This document shows, one piece after another, positions 32,956-42,090 of a stretch of DNA of 64,000 nt. A model generated the notes under the pieces. It did not search any database. It was not told the DNA's origin and was given only the letters and a program-made list of their open reading frames with translations. Position 1 is the stretch's first letter, and each line of letters opens with the position of its first letter. The position numbers were made by a program, and so were the translations under genes. This DNA is from Thiothrix subterranea. Lineage in GTDB: Bacteria > Pseudomonadota > Gammaproteobacteria > Thiotrichales > Thiotrichaceae. The DNA is taken from assembly GCF_030930995.1 (NCBI RefSeq), contig NZ_CP133216.1, positions 87,454 to 151,453 of the forward strand. The letters are read 5' to 3'.

Positions 32956-33854
32956 GCGAATCCGCCAAACGCCGTCTGGATATGCTCAAGTCAGCGCTGG
33001 GGCCGATTACACCCTGGCTGGAGAAAGACACCATTACCGAGATCATGCTCAACCCGGATGGCAAGGTGTGGGTGAATGAGCAGGGTGTGGGGATGTACAA
33101 AACCGGGATTATCCTCAATAGCGAAGCGGCTAACCGGATTATCCGGCTGATTGCGACCGAGGCAGGGATGGAAATCACCCCGGACAAGCCAAGCCTTGCC
33201 GCCAAACTTCCGCATTGGGGGGCAAGGGTGCAGGCATCCATCCCACCTTACAGTGTGGATGGGCCGACGTTCAACTTCCGATTGCCAGCTCGACGCATCT
33301 ACACGCTGGACGCGTATGTGGGGCAGGGGATCATGACCCCAGAACAGGCAGAGACCCTGAAACAGGCCGTGCAGGAAAAGAAGAATATATTAGTGGCAGG
33401 TGGTACGGGTTCCGGCAAAACTACGCTGGTGAATGCCTTGCTGCATGAGATTGCGGGTTCCAATGACCGGGTGGTGTTGATTGAGGACAACCTGGAATTG
33501 CAGTGTCCTGTAGAGAATCTGGTAAGGAAGCTGGTCAATCCGCCGGAACTGACGCTTTCTAAAGCAATATTTGACTCGTTGCGGGAGTATCCGAGCCGGA
33601 TTATTGTGGGGGAGGTACGTGATCGTAGTGCCTATGACTTGATTTCGATCTGGAATACCGGGCATCCGGGGAATATTTGCACTATCCATGCGTCCAGTGC
33701 GGAGGATGCACTGCACCGGCTAAACCGTTTGGCTCAGCAGGCACAGCCGCAGTTTGATTTTATGCCGGAAATACGGCGGATGGTGGGAATGGTGGTGCAT
33801 TTGGCTGAAGATGTGCGGCATCCTGCCAAGCGACGGATAACAAAAATTATCTGA
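32952..33854 (+). CDS. trbB: TrbB/VirB11 conjugative transfer ATPase
   Basis: This is a 300-residue hexameric secretion ATPase. The N-terminal domain includes ITEIMLNPDGKVWVNEQG, then FNFRLPARRIYTLDAYVGQGI. The Walker A is VAGGTGSGKTTLVNALL near residue 152, the Asp box is VVLIEDNLEL near 178, and Walker B is RIIVGEVRDRSAYDLISIWNTGHPG. The His box CTIHASSAEDAL follows. In IncP plasmids trbB opens a long trb operon (trbC to trbL). Here nothing of that operon follows: a sigma factor gene begins 110 bases downstream. The mating-pair apparatus is therefore absent from this location. Confidence 0.93.
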   Translation: MSESAKRRLDMLKSALGPITPWLEKDTITEIMLNPDGKVWVNEQGVGMYKTGIILNSEAANRIIRLIATEAGMEITPDKPSLAAKLPHWGARVQASIPPYSVDGPTFNFRLPARRIYTLDAYVGQGIMTPEQAETLKQAVQEKKNILVAGGTGSGKTTLVNALLHEIAGSNDRVVLIEDNLELQCPVENLVRKLVNPPELTLSKAIFDSLREYPSRIIVGEVRDRSAYDLISIWNTGHPGNICTIHASSAEDALHRLNRLAQQAQPQFDFMPEIRRMVGMVVHLAEDVRHPAKRRITKII

Positions 33855-33916
33855 GTTGGTAACAGTGATGCGTGCTGATCGAAAGCTGGCTACAATCAGC
33901 CGTTCTTCTGTGGTTT

Positions 33917-33943
33917 GCATCCAACAGTATCCCGCAGACGTAT
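33917..33943 (+). promoter_or_regulatory. ECF-type promoter of the sigma factor gene
   Basis: GCATCCA (33917-33923), 15-base spacer, CGTAT (33939-33943). Same motif as at 46306 and 53277, and close to those on the minus strand at 46260 and 50452. It implies positive autoregulation. Confidence 0.75.
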
Positions 33944-33964
33944 AACAAAAGTAGAAGGATGATC

Positions 33965-34507
33965 ATGGAACCACTGAACGAATTGCTTCAGCGCAGCGGG
34001 CGAGGTGATGCAGCCGCCTTCCGGCAGTTGTACGACCTTGCTTCCCCACGCCTGTTTGCCTTGTGCAAACGCTTGTTGCGGGATGAGGCGCAGGCGGAGG
34101 ATGTCTTGCAGGAAGGCTTTGTAAAAATCTGGCATCATGCCGGGCAGTTTATGCCGGGCAAAGCCAGTGCCATGACCTGGATGACGACCATCGTGCGTAA
34201 CCAGGCGCTGGATAAACTCCGGCAGGCGCAAAGCCGCCCGGCAGTGGTCGATGATGTGGAATACGAGTCGCTGGAATTTGCCTCGCTGGAACCGGGGCCG
34301 GACGCATTACAGCAGATGGGTGAAGATGCCCAGCAACTGTTGCAGTGTCTGGAACACCTGAAACCTGAACAGCGGGAATGTATTCTGCAAGCCTTCTATC
34401 ACGGGCAAACCCATGAGGAGCTTGCCCATACCTTGGGAAAACCGTTAGGGACGGTAAAAGCATGGATACGTCGTGGACTGGAACAATTGAGGGGGTGTTT
34501 ACAATGA
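33965..34507 (+). CDS. ECF RNA polymerase sigma factor (SigK type)
   Basis: This is a 180-residue sigma factor. Region 2 reads YDLASPRLFALCKRLLRDEAQAEDVLQEGFVKIWHHAGQF with MTWMTTIVRNQALDKLRQ. Region 4 reads LEHLKPEQRECILQAFYHGQTHEELAHTLGKPLGTVKAWIRRGLEQLR. The partner anti-sigma factor overlaps its stop codon (ATGA). Sigma-anti-sigma pairs of this SigK/RskA group respond to redox, light or metal stress in other bacteria. ATG 33965 is chosen over ATG 33959 because AGAAGG would be too close to the latter. The shared promoter motif suggests that it transcribes itself and at least four other transcripts in the window. Confidence 0.9.
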   Translation: MEPLNELLQRSGRGDAAAFRQLYDLASPRLFALCKRLLRDEAQAEDVLQEGFVKIWHHAGQFMPGKASAMTWMTTIVRNQALDKLRQAQSRPAVVDDVEYESLEFASLEPGPDALQQMGEDAQQLLQCLEHLKPEQRECILQAFYHGQTHEELAHTLGKPLGTVKAWIRRGLEQLRGCLQ

Positions 34508-35217
34508 AGCGTTATCAAAACCCGGACATTTTTGAACACCTTGCCATGTCCTATGCGCTAGGCACATTGCAGGGCAGGGCACGCCTGCGGTTTGAGAAAT
34601 TACAGGCAAAACACTTGTACCTGCGGGCAGTGACGGATGCCTACCAGCAACAGTTTGCCCCGCTGGCGCAGATGTTGCCGGGCGAACAGCCGCCTGCCAG
34701 GGTCTGGGCTGCCATCAGCCGGGAACTTAAGCTCGGCAAGCAGACTACAATCCAACCCGCAGGATGGCTGGCAAGGTTGCAGGATTACCTGCCTTGGTCG
34801 GTGGCGGCTTTTGCTTCCGTGGCGGCTTCGGTTATGACGGTGTTGCTACTGACAGCTAACAGCCAGCCCGCTGCCTATATGGCAACCATGAAATCCCCTG
34901 AAGCAGCTCAGATGATTGTCGCCACCGTCAGCCGCGAAACCATGCAGGTTGCCTTTGATATGCCTGCCAATGTGTTGCCAGCAGAAAGTGGCATGACCCC
35001 GACTTTTTGGTGTATCCCCAAAGACAAAGCTATGCCGCTGATGCGCATGGGGACGCTTGCCAATCATGACGGGATGAAAATGCCCATCGACAAAAAGGTA
35101 TGGAAGGAATTGGCTGGCGTTGGCGAGTTTGCCATCAGCATGGAGCCAATGGACAAGCCACCCGCCGACAAGCCGATGGGAAAAGTTGTGTTCAGTGGTG
35201 AACTGGCGGCACTTTAA
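34504..35217 (+). CDS. RskA-type anti-sigma factor
   Basis: This 237-residue single-pass membrane protein has a cytoplasmic N terminus with the anti-sigma helix (FEHLAMSYALGTLQGRARLRFEKLQ), one membrane segment near residues 102-122 (WSVAAFASVAASVMTVLLL) and a periplasmic RskA domain. The periplasmic part contains FWCIPKDKAMPLMRMGTL and a methionine-rich stretch (MKMPIDKK, MEPMDKPPADKPMG). The many periplasmic methionines could sense oxidation or copper, but that is speculation. It holds the sigma factor inactive until regulated proteolysis or a signal releases it. Confidence 0.88.
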   Translation: MKRYQNPDIFEHLAMSYALGTLQGRARLRFEKLQAKHLYLRAVTDAYQQQFAPLAQMLPGEQPPARVWAAISRELKLGKQTTIQPAGWLARLQDYLPWSVAAFASVAASVMTVLLLTANSQPAAYMATMKSPEAAQMIVATVSRETMQVAFDMPANVLPAESGMTPTFWCIPKDKAMPLMRMGTLANHDGMKMPIDKKVWKELAGVGEFAISMEPMDKPPADKPMGKVVFSGELAAL

Positions 35218-35400
35218 CGGAGTAGCAAGACCGGGATACGTGACAATCCCAACAAATCATTGGTCTTGCTACCAAACAACCAGCTACGTAGCGACGAATG
35301 CGTATACGAACCCATGATCAGCATATCAATGTTATGCTCTTTCACTTGGGCGGCAATGCGGATGCCTCGTTCCACATTGCCGCCCTAAATCACGTTGGCT
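35214..35400 (-). pseudogene. Universal stress protein remnant
   Basis: Read on the minus strand, this encodes GNVERGIRIAAQVKEHNIDM, then LIMGSYTHSSLRSWLFGSKTNDLLGLSRIPVLLLR and a stop. It matches the end of the intact uspA at 43109 (IATQVKERNIDMLIMGAYTHSPWRSLLLGSKTNELLRAAKIPTLLLR). The GNVERG part corresponds to the middle of that protein (GRNVERVIRS), so about 70 residues are deleted at the junction. The N-terminal half is gone. The segment up to the nhaD stop at 35471 holds nothing else except a CTCCCC/GGGGAG hairpin. Confidence 0.75.
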
Positions 35401-35470
35401 CCCCCGATAAGGGGAGAGGTTTCTTGGTTTGCGGAAACCGAAAATTCGGATGCAATGGGTATAACCATGC

Positions 35471-36790
35471 CTACATTACGGCGGCATTAATCCATAAATG
35501 CGCCCAGATACTCACCACATAACCCAACGCCACTGCCCATGTCCACTTAAGGTGCGAAGCAAAGGTGTAAATGCCCCGCGCTTGCCCCATCAAGGCAACC
35601 CCCGCCGCCGAACCAATGGAAAGCAAAGACCCACCGACCCCAGCCGTCAACGTCACCAATAACCATTGCCCGTGCGACATCTCTGGCTGCATGGTCAGCA
35701 CCGCAAACATCACCGGAATATTATCCACCAGTGCGGACAGGATGCCTACCAGCACATTTGCCCATGTTGCGCCCATATCGGTATACAGCAGTTCCGAAAC
35801 CAGTGCCAAATACCCGAATGCCCCCAAACCACCTACGCACAGAATGACCCCATAGAAAAACATCAGCGTATCCCATTCCGACCGCTGCAACTGGCTGAAA
35901 ATATCGAACCGACCAATGCTCCCCTCGCCAATATCATTACGCGGGTCGCGGTCAGTCATTTTCAAATGCCAACCGTATAATTTCAGCACACCTAAGCCCG
36001 TCATCATGCCCAGCACGGGCGGCAAATGCAGCGAGTTGTGGAAGATGACCGCCATCGCAATGGTGGCAATAAATAACCCCAGCACCACAAAACCACCTTG
36101 CTTAACCGTTGCCGAGTCACTCCTGGCAGCCGGTTTACCTTGTTCAACAAAGAACGACATGATCACAGCAGGCACAAGCCAGTTCAGCACCGATGGGAGA
36201 AACAAGGCGAAGAACTCTGTAAATTTAACCCAACCCGCTTGCCAGACCATCAGGGTAGTAATATCACCAAACGGACTCCAAGCCCCGCCTGCATTCGCTG
36301 CCACCACGATATTGACACAGCCCATCGCCACAAATTTAGGTCGGTCGGCGGCTACTGATACCAATACGGCTGCCATCAGCAAAGCGGTGGTCAGGTTATC
36401 GGCTATCGGCGAAATGAAGAACGCCAGTATCCCCGTCGTCCAAAAAATGCCGTAAAGCGAAAAGCCTTTCGACACCAGCTTTGAACGTAACGCCGCAAAC
36501 ACCTGTCGTTCTTCCAGCGTATTGATGAAGGTCATTGCCGCCAGCAAGAACAGGAACAGCTTGCCGTATTCCAACAAGTTATGGTCGAGGATTTCCTCCA
36601 CCTTGTCCGTTTGCCCAATGCTTGCGTAAGCGATTGCCACCAATACCCAAATAACGCCAGCCACGACCATGACGGACTTGGATTTGCGCATGTGCAGGTA
36701 TTCTTCGCCAATCACCAGTGCGTAGGCGAATACGAACAGGATCAGCGCAGTAATGCCGAAACCTGTGCCAGTGAGATCTAGGTTTTCCAT
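35471..36790 (-). CDS. nhaD: NhaD-type Na+/H+ antiporter
   Basis: This 439-residue, 11-13 segment membrane protein exports sodium in exchange for protons. Family markers are VFAYALVIGEEYLHMRKSKSVM, FISPIADNLTTALLMAAVLV, VVAANAGGAWSPFGDITTLMVWQAG and LSALVDNIPVMFAVLTM, the last holding conserved acidic ion-binding residues. Its 5' end and leader (36702-36824) are duplicated at 41968-42090. It lies between a usp remnant and a divergent CaCA antiporter, in a block of ion transporters. Confidence 0.92.
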   Translation of the reverse strand: MENLDLTGTGFGITALILFVFAYALVIGEEYLHMRKSKSVMVVAGVIWVLVAIAYASIGQTDKVEEILDHNLLEYGKLFLFLLAAMTFINTLEERQVFAALRSKLVSKGFSLYGIFWTTGILAFFISPIADNLTTALLMAAVLVSVAADRPKFVAMGCVNIVVAANAGGAWSPFGDITTLMVWQAGWVKFTEFFALFLPSVLNWLVPAVIMSFFVEQGKPAARSDSATVKQGGFVVLGLFIATIAMAVIFHNSLHLPPVLGMMTGLGVLKLYGWHLKMTDRDPRNDIGEGSIGRFDIFSQLQRSEWDTLMFFYGVILCVGGLGAFGYLALVSELLYTDMGATWANVLVGILSALVDNIPVMFAVLTMQPEMSHGQWLLVTLTAGVGGSLLSIGSAAGVALMGQARGIYTFASHLKWTWAVALGYVVSIWAHLWINAAVM

Positions 36791-36824
36791 CTATAAAAAC
36801 TTTTTAATGGTTAAAAATAAAAAG
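36702..36824. repeat. 123-base direct repeat, left copy (5' end of nhaD)
   Basis: Identical to 41968-42090 except for two bases. It covers about 30 codons of nhaD plus its leader. The right copy is only a fragment, so it marks an old segmental duplication or recombination joint. Confidence 0.95.
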
Positions 36825-36952
36825 ATCCTAACAGATTTTGCTGATACTTGTTTCGTTGTCCACTTCAACCTGTCATCCATAAGGTTTTGTATATATATCA
36901 TCCCTCAAAAATATAACATCGCCTTAATCTTATTTTTAATCAGCGGCACTCC

Positions 36953-37924
36953 ATGTTGTTATTTAGCGTTGCCATTTTAGTGGGTTTGGTATTACTGGCA
37001 TGGAGTTCCGAGCGTTTTGTGGACGGGGCTTCCAGCCTCGCCCGTCACTGGGGCATCCCCCCCTTGGTGGTGGGAATAGTAGTGGTGGGGTTTGGCACCT
37101 CTGCCCCAGAAATGCTGGTGTCACTGACCGCAGCAATGCAAGGCAACCCCGGCATTGCCTTGGGGAATGCGGTTGGCTCCAATATCACCAATATTGCGTT
37201 GGTTCTGGGCGTGACTGCCCTATTGATGCCCTTGAGCGTGCATTCACGCGTGGTCAAGCGCGAATTACCACTGGTATTGCTGGCGGGGTTATTCTCTTGG
37301 GTATTGTTGCGTGACGGCAGCTTGTCGCAATGGGATGGCATTCTGCTCGTCAGTACCTTGGTGGGGTTATTGGGGTGGATGGTTCACACCGCACGGGCAG
37401 CAGTCACAGCCGGGGATGACACCTTGTTACAGGAAATTGCTGCTGAAATGCCCGCTACACTGTCACAAAAATACGCCATTTTATGGACAGTGCTTGGTTT
37501 GCTTGTCTTGATCCTCAGTTCGCGCTTGCTGGTGTGGGGTGCTACTGGCATCGCCCAAGCCTTCGGTGTGAGTGATTTGATCATCGGCTTAACCATCGTT
37601 GCCATCGGCACTAGCTTACCCGAACTGGCAGCTTCTATTGCCAGCGTGCGCAAGGGCGAATCGGATATGGCAGTAGGCAATATCGTCGGCTCCAACCTGT
37701 TTAATAATTTAGCGGTTATCGGCTTGCCTGCGCTGTTAAGCCCCATCGCCGTGCCGGATGATTTCCTCAGCCGTGACCTGCCCATCATGCTGGGGTTGAC
37801 GGTATTGTTGTTGCTGTTTAATTTCACACCGCCCAAACGCAATGTCATTGCCCGACCGGAAGGGGCTGTGTTGCTGCTGGCCTTTATTGCCTATCAAATA
37901 CTGCTCTATACTCAATCTACTTAA
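36953..37924 (+). CDS. CaCA-family calcium/sodium:cation antiporter (YrbG-like)
   Basis: This 323-residue protein has ten hydrophobic segments and two inverted alpha repeats. The first is VVGFGTSAPEMLVSLTAAMQGNPGIALGNAVGSNITNIALVLG and the second IVAIGTSLPELAASIASVRKGESDMAVGNIVGSNLFNNLAVIG. The GTS-PE and G-N-x-x-GSN motifs coordinate calcium and sodium in this family. It is divergent from nhaD across about 160 AT-rich bases that hold both promoters. A beta-CASP nuclease gene and a P-type ATPase gene follow on the same strand with short gaps, suggesting one operon. Confidence 0.92.
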   Translation: MLLFSVAILVGLVLLAWSSERFVDGASSLARHWGIPPLVVGIVVVGFGTSAPEMLVSLTAAMQGNPGIALGNAVGSNITNIALVLGVTALLMPLSVHSRVVKRELPLVLLAGLFSWVLLRDGSLSQWDGILLVSTLVGLLGWMVHTARAAVTAGDDTLLQEIAAEMPATLSQKYAILWTVLGLLVLILSSRLLVWGATGIAQAFGVSDLIIGLTIVAIGTSLPELAASIASVRKGESDMAVGNIVGSNLFNNLAVIGLPALLSPIAVPDDFLSRDLPIMLGLTVLLLLFNFTPPKRNVIARPEGAVLLLAFIAYQILLYTQST

Positions 37925-37940
37925 CAGGGAGATTTACAAC

Positions 37941-39335
37941 ATGAGTATCGAACTACAAATATTGGGTGCAGCGAATGAAGTCACCGGCTCGTGCCACCTG
38001 TTGAAGGTCGGCGAATACCGCATCTTGCTGGATTGCGGGCTGATACAAGGTTCGCGGCAGGAGGAGGCGCGAAACAGTGCGCCATTCCCGTTTGACCCCA
38101 AGACCCTTGATGCTGTCATCCTCAGCCATGCCCATATCGACCATTCTGGGCGGCTGCCCTTGCTGGTCAAACAAGGGTTTCGGGGCGACATTTACACCCA
38201 CAAAGCCACCGCTGATTTATGCCGCATCATGCTACGGGATGCCGCCTACCTGAATGAAAAAGATGCACGGCTGGAAAACCGCAAGCGTGAACGCAAGGGC
38301 TTGAAGCGCGTCGAACCGCTCTACACCGTGCAAGAGGCCGAAGCCGTGTTTGCGCATTTCCAACCACTGGATTACGCCGAACGGGTGGAAATATTGCCAC
38401 GGGTGGCGGTCAGGCTCAGCGATGCAGGGCATATCCTCGGTTCAGCCATCGTCGAACTATGGCTACACAGCGACAAGCAAGACCGTAAATTGGTGTTCAG
38501 CGGCGACTTGGGGCGTTCAGGAATGCCAGTGCTGGAAGACCCCGCCATGATCAAACACGCCGACATGGTATTGATGGAAAGCACCTACGGCGACCGCTTG
38601 CACCGCCGTTGGGAAGACACCCTCGCCGAGATGGCAAGCCTGCTGCAAGCCGTGACCGCCAAACAGGGCAACATCCTGATCCCCGCCTTTTCGGTAGGGC
38701 GTACCCAAGAAATCCTCTACCTGTTTGCCAAATACTATGACGAATGGGGGCTGTCACGCTGGCACATTTTTCTGGATAGCCCGATGGCGATTGAAGCCAC
38801 CGAGGTGTATGCCCGCAACTGTGAACTGTTCGATGACGAATCGTCGCAATTATGGCGCGAACACCGCATCACCCCCATGCTGCCCAACTTGCGCTTCACG
38901 CCTACCCCCGAAGAGTCGATGCGCATCAACCAGATACACAGCGGGGCAATCATCATTGCAGGCAGTGGCATGTGTAACGGCGGGCGCATCCGCCATCACC
39001 TCAAGCACAATGCGTGGCGGCGGGATTGCCATATCCTCATTTCCGGTTTTCAGGCTCGCGGCACTTTAGGCAGGGCATTGGTAGATGGCGCAAAACACAT
39101 CCGCCTCTGGGGGGAAACCATCCGGGTGGCAGCACAGGTACACACCATTGGCGGGCTGTCTGCCCATGCGGATCAGGCAGGGCTAAGCCACTGGTACGCC
39201 CAGTTTGAACATCGCCCGCCGGTCGTGTTGGTACACGGCGAACCCACCGCGAAAGCAGCGCTCGCGGCACATTTACGCCACAGCCTATCCGCCCCCGTAC
39301 ACCTCCCGACCTACGGTGAAACCCTGTGCCTGTAA
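37941..39335 (+). CDS. Metallo-beta-lactamase beta-CASP RNA/DNA-processing protein
   Basis: This 464-residue protein has a metallo-beta-lactamase core with HAHIDHSG at residues 63-70, DAGHILGSA near 160 and SGDLGR near 185. A beta-CASP insert (LIPAFSVGRTQEILYLF, DSPMAIEATEVY, IAGSGMCNGGRIRHHL) follows, and the RMMBL end reads IGGLSAHADQAGLSHW. This is the layout of CPSF73-like nucleases and bacterial exonucleases of that group. ATG 37941 sits behind AGGGAG. It starts 16 bases after the CaCA gene and overlaps the P-type ATPase start, so the three are co-transcribed. Why an RNase-like protein travels with ion pumps is unclear. Confidence 0.9.
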   Translation: MSIELQILGAANEVTGSCHLLKVGEYRILLDCGLIQGSRQEEARNSAPFPFDPKTLDAVILSHAHIDHSGRLPLLVKQGFRGDIYTHKATADLCRIMLRDAAYLNEKDARLENRKRERKGLKRVEPLYTVQEAEAVFAHFQPLDYAERVEILPRVAVRLSDAGHILGSAIVELWLHSDKQDRKLVFSGDLGRSGMPVLEDPAMIKHADMVLMESTYGDRLHRRWEDTLAEMASLLQAVTAKQGNILIPAFSVGRTQEILYLFAKYYDEWGLSRWHIFLDSPMAIEATEVYARNCELFDDESSQLWREHRITPMLPNLRFTPTPEESMRINQIHSGAIIIAGSGMCNGGRIRHHLKHNAWRRDCHILISGFQARGTLGRALVDGAKHIRLWGETIRVAAQVHTIGGLSAHADQAGLSHWYAQFEHRPPVVLVHGEPTAKAALAAHLRHSLSAPVHLPTYGETLCL

Positions 39336-42019
39336 ACCCCGTGTGGCACACCCTCACCCCCGCCGCCGCACTGGAAGCCCTGCAATGTAACCCCCAACAA
39401 GGGCTGGATGAGGCAAGCGTGGCAACCCGCCGTACCCATTACGGCGAGAATCACCTGCCCGCAGCGCAACCGCGCCCCTTATGGCTCAAATTCCTCGACC
39501 AGTTTAAAAACTTTCTGGTGATTGTGCTGCTATTGGCGGCTGGGTTAGCGTGGCTGGTCGGCGACCTGAAAGATGCCTTGGTCATTCTCATCGTAGTGGT
39601 ATTCAACGCCAGCCTGGGGTTTTATCAGGAATACCGCGCCGAACAAACCCTTGCCGCCTTGCAGAATATGCTGGCAGCCCACGCACGGGTGCGGCGCAAT
39701 GGGCAAATCCATGAGGTCGATGCAGCGGAACTAGTCCCCGGTGACATCGTGCTGTTGGAAGCGGGCGACCGCATCCCTGCCGATGGGCGACTACTGGCAG
39801 CCCACACGCTGGAAGTGGAAGAGGCGGCATTGACGGGGGAATCACACCCCGTTGGCAAATTCACATCCGCCATCGCTGACGCGGTATTGCCACTGGGCGA
39901 CCGCCTCAATCTGCTGTACATGAATACCGTGATCACCCGTGGACGTGCCGAATTACTGGTGACGGGTACAGGTGTTGCCACCGAAATGGGCAAACTGGCA
40001 GGAATGATTGCTGCCACCCCCGATAGCGCCACCCCGTTGCAACAGCAACTCGACCGTTTGGGCAAAAAATTAGCCGCGCTGGCTGGCGTGGTGGTGACGC
40101 TGATTTTCCTGCTGGATTACTGGCGTGGGCTGGAATGGACGCAAGCCGCGATGAATGCGGTCGCGCTGGCGGTTGCTGCCATCCCCGAAGGCTTACCCGC
40201 CGTTGTCACGGTCACACTGGCTATCGGCATGTGGCGCATGGCGAAAAATCAAGCCATCCTCAAAAAACTCGCAGCGGTGGAAACCTTGGGTTCAACCACG
40301 GTCATCTGTTCCGACAAGACCGGCACCTTGACCATGAACCAAATGACCGCCCGCGCGGGCTGGTTCGCGGGGCAACGCTTCAGTGTCAGTGGCGAAGGCT
40401 ACCAGCCCGCCGGGAAGATTGTGGGCATCGCGGGGGGCAATGCTGCCGCACGGGATTTCCTGCTACCGATGGTGTTATCCAACGAATCCCACGTCCGCGA
40501 TGGCAAGCTATTGGGCGACCCCACCGAAGGCGCGTTATGGGTACTGGCACAAAAAGGCGGCATCAACCCCGACCATGAACAAGCCGCTTCCCCACGGATT
40601 GCGGAAATCCCCTTCGATTCTGCCCACAAATTCATGGCGACCTTCCACTACGCGGGCTTGCAGGTGGAAATGTTCATCAAAGGCGCACCCGATGTGCTGC
40701 TGGCACGCGCGGCGGTGGATGCCGCCACCCGTGCGCAAATCGAGGCTGAAAATAAGCACTTGGCAGAACAAGCCTTGCGGGTATTGGCGGTGGCACTGCG
40801 TACCATCCCCGCCGCTGACTTTGACCCCGCTGGCGACCTGATGCAATGGGCGCAAGGCTGGACATTCTTGGGGTTGGCAGGCTTGATGGATCCCCCGCGC
40901 CCTGAAGCCAAAGTCGCGATTGCCGCCTGTCAACAGGCCGGTATTCAGGTGAAAATGATTACGGGCGATCACCCCCTAACGGCGGCAGCGATTGGGCGTG
41001 AATTGGGTTTGGTGGGTACGGCGATCAGTGGCGCAGAACTGGATGCGATTGCCGATGCCGATTTGGCACGGCGCATTGATACGATTGCGGTATTCGCCCG
41101 CGTTTCCCCTGAACACAAGGTCAAAATCGTGCAAGCGTTGAAAACGGATGGTCACGTCACCGCGATGACCGGTGATGGGGTGAACGATGCCCCCGCGCTG
41201 AAGGCGGCCGATATTGGGGTGGCGATGGGCATTACTGGCACGGCTGTCACCAAGGAAGCGGCAACACTGGTGCTGACTGATGACAATTTTGCCACCATCG
41301 TCCGCGCCGTCAAGGAGGGGCGGGTGGTGTACGACAATATCGTGAAATTTGTGCGTTTCCAGCTTTCCACCAACATTGGGGCAATCCTCACCGTGTTGGC
41401 GGCAACCTTGATGAATTTGCCTGCCCCCTTCACCGCGATTCAATTGCTGTGGATTAACATTATTATGGATGGTCCCCCAGCGATGACCTTGGGTATTGAA
41501 CCCGCCCGCCCCGGCATTATGCACGCGCCACCGCGCCGCCAGTCCGCGCAGATACTCACCTTGCCACGCCTTGGGCGTTTGCTGCTGTATGGCATTACCA
41601 TGATGGTGGGGACGCTGTTCATGTTCCAGTATGGGCTTGCCGACCACGACCCGCGTTACGCACTGACGCTGGCGTTTACTACTTTTGTGCTGTTCCAGTT
41701 TTTCAATGCGTTTAATGCGCGGGCGGAACAGGATAGCGTGTTTAATGCCAACTTTTTCAGGAATGGCAAGCTGTGGTTGGCACTGGTTAGTGTGCTGGCT
41801 TTGCAGGTCATGGCGGTGCATTGGTCGCCTGCCCAAGCCATTTTTGGGACAACCGACTTGCGCTCTGATGATTGGGTCATGGTGATTCTAGTGGCGGCGA
41901 GTGTGTTGATGTTGGATGAAGCACGTAAGGCGCTTTTCATGAATGCCACCGAGCAGTTTGAGTCAGCTCTTCGCCAATCACCAGTGCGTAGGCGAATACG
42001 AACAGGATCAGCGCAGTAA
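39326..42019 (+). CDS. Cation-transporting P-type ATPase (type II), chimeric C terminus
   Basis: This 897-residue protein is a P2-type ATPase, probably for calcium. It begins at GTG 39326 inside the end of the previous gene. It has PGDIVLLEAGDRIPADGRLL with TGES (actuator), the phosphorylation motif CSDKTGTLTMNQM near residue 330, MITGDHPLTAAAIGREL and MTGDGVNDAPALKAADIGVAMG. The transmembrane motif LWINIIMDGPPAMTLG lies in M6. The last dozen residues (RQSPVRRRIRTGSAQ) come from the antisense of a duplicated nhaD fragment that begins at 41968, so the natural C terminus was replaced by recombination. The catalytic core and M1-M10 appear complete. Confidence 0.9.
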   Translation: MPVNPVWHTLTPAAALEALQCNPQQGLDEASVATRRTHYGENHLPAAQPRPLWLKFLDQFKNFLVIVLLLAAGLAWLVGDLKDALVILIVVVFNASLGFYQEYRAEQTLAALQNMLAAHARVRRNGQIHEVDAAELVPGDIVLLEAGDRIPADGRLLAAHTLEVEEAALTGESHPVGKFTSAIADAVLPLGDRLNLLYMNTVITRGRAELLVTGTGVATEMGKLAGMIAATPDSATPLQQQLDRLGKKLAALAGVVVTLIFLLDYWRGLEWTQAAMNAVALAVAAIPEGLPAVVTVTLAIGMWRMAKNQAILKKLAAVETLGSTTVICSDKTGTLTMNQMTARAGWFAGQRFSVSGEGYQPAGKIVGIAGGNAAARDFLLPMVLSNESHVRDGKLLGDPTEGALWVLAQKGGINPDHEQAASPRIAEIPFDSAHKFMATFHYAGLQVEMFIKGAPDVLLARAAVDAATRAQIEAENKHLAEQALRVLAVALRTIPAADFDPAGDLMQWAQGWTFLGLAGLMDPPRPEAKVAIAACQQAGIQVKMITGDHPLTAAAIGRELGLVGTAISGAELDAIADADLARRIDTIAVFARVSPEHKVKIVQALKTDGHVTAMTGDGVNDAPALKAADIGVAMGITGTAVTKEAATLVLTDDNFATIVRAVKEGRVVYDNIVKFVRFQLSTNIGAILTVLAATLMNLPAPFTAIQLLWINIIMDGPPAMTLGIEPARPGIMHAPPRRQSAQILTLPRLGRLLLYGITMMVGTLFMFQYGLADHDPRYALTLAFTTFVLFQFFNAFNARAEQDSVFNANFFRNGKLWLALVSVLALQVMAVHWSPAQAIFGTTDLRSDDWVMVILVAASVLMLDEARKALFMNATEQFESALRQSPVRRRIRTGSAQ

Positions 42020-42090
42020 TGCCGAAACCTGTGCCAGTGAGATCTAGGTTTTCCATCTATAAAAACTTTTTAATGGTCGAAAATAAAAAG
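41968..42090. repeat. 123-base direct repeat, right copy (nhaD fragment)
   Basis: Copy of 36702-36824 with two mismatches. Its first part supplies the last codons of the ATPase gene. The nhaD start codon and leader are present, but the gene body is missing. Confidence 0.95.

Noticed and set aside
40976..41836. Minus-strand frame of 286 codons opposite the P-type ATPase
   Set aside because: Antisense shadow. The plus strand encodes all catalytic motifs of the ATPase here.
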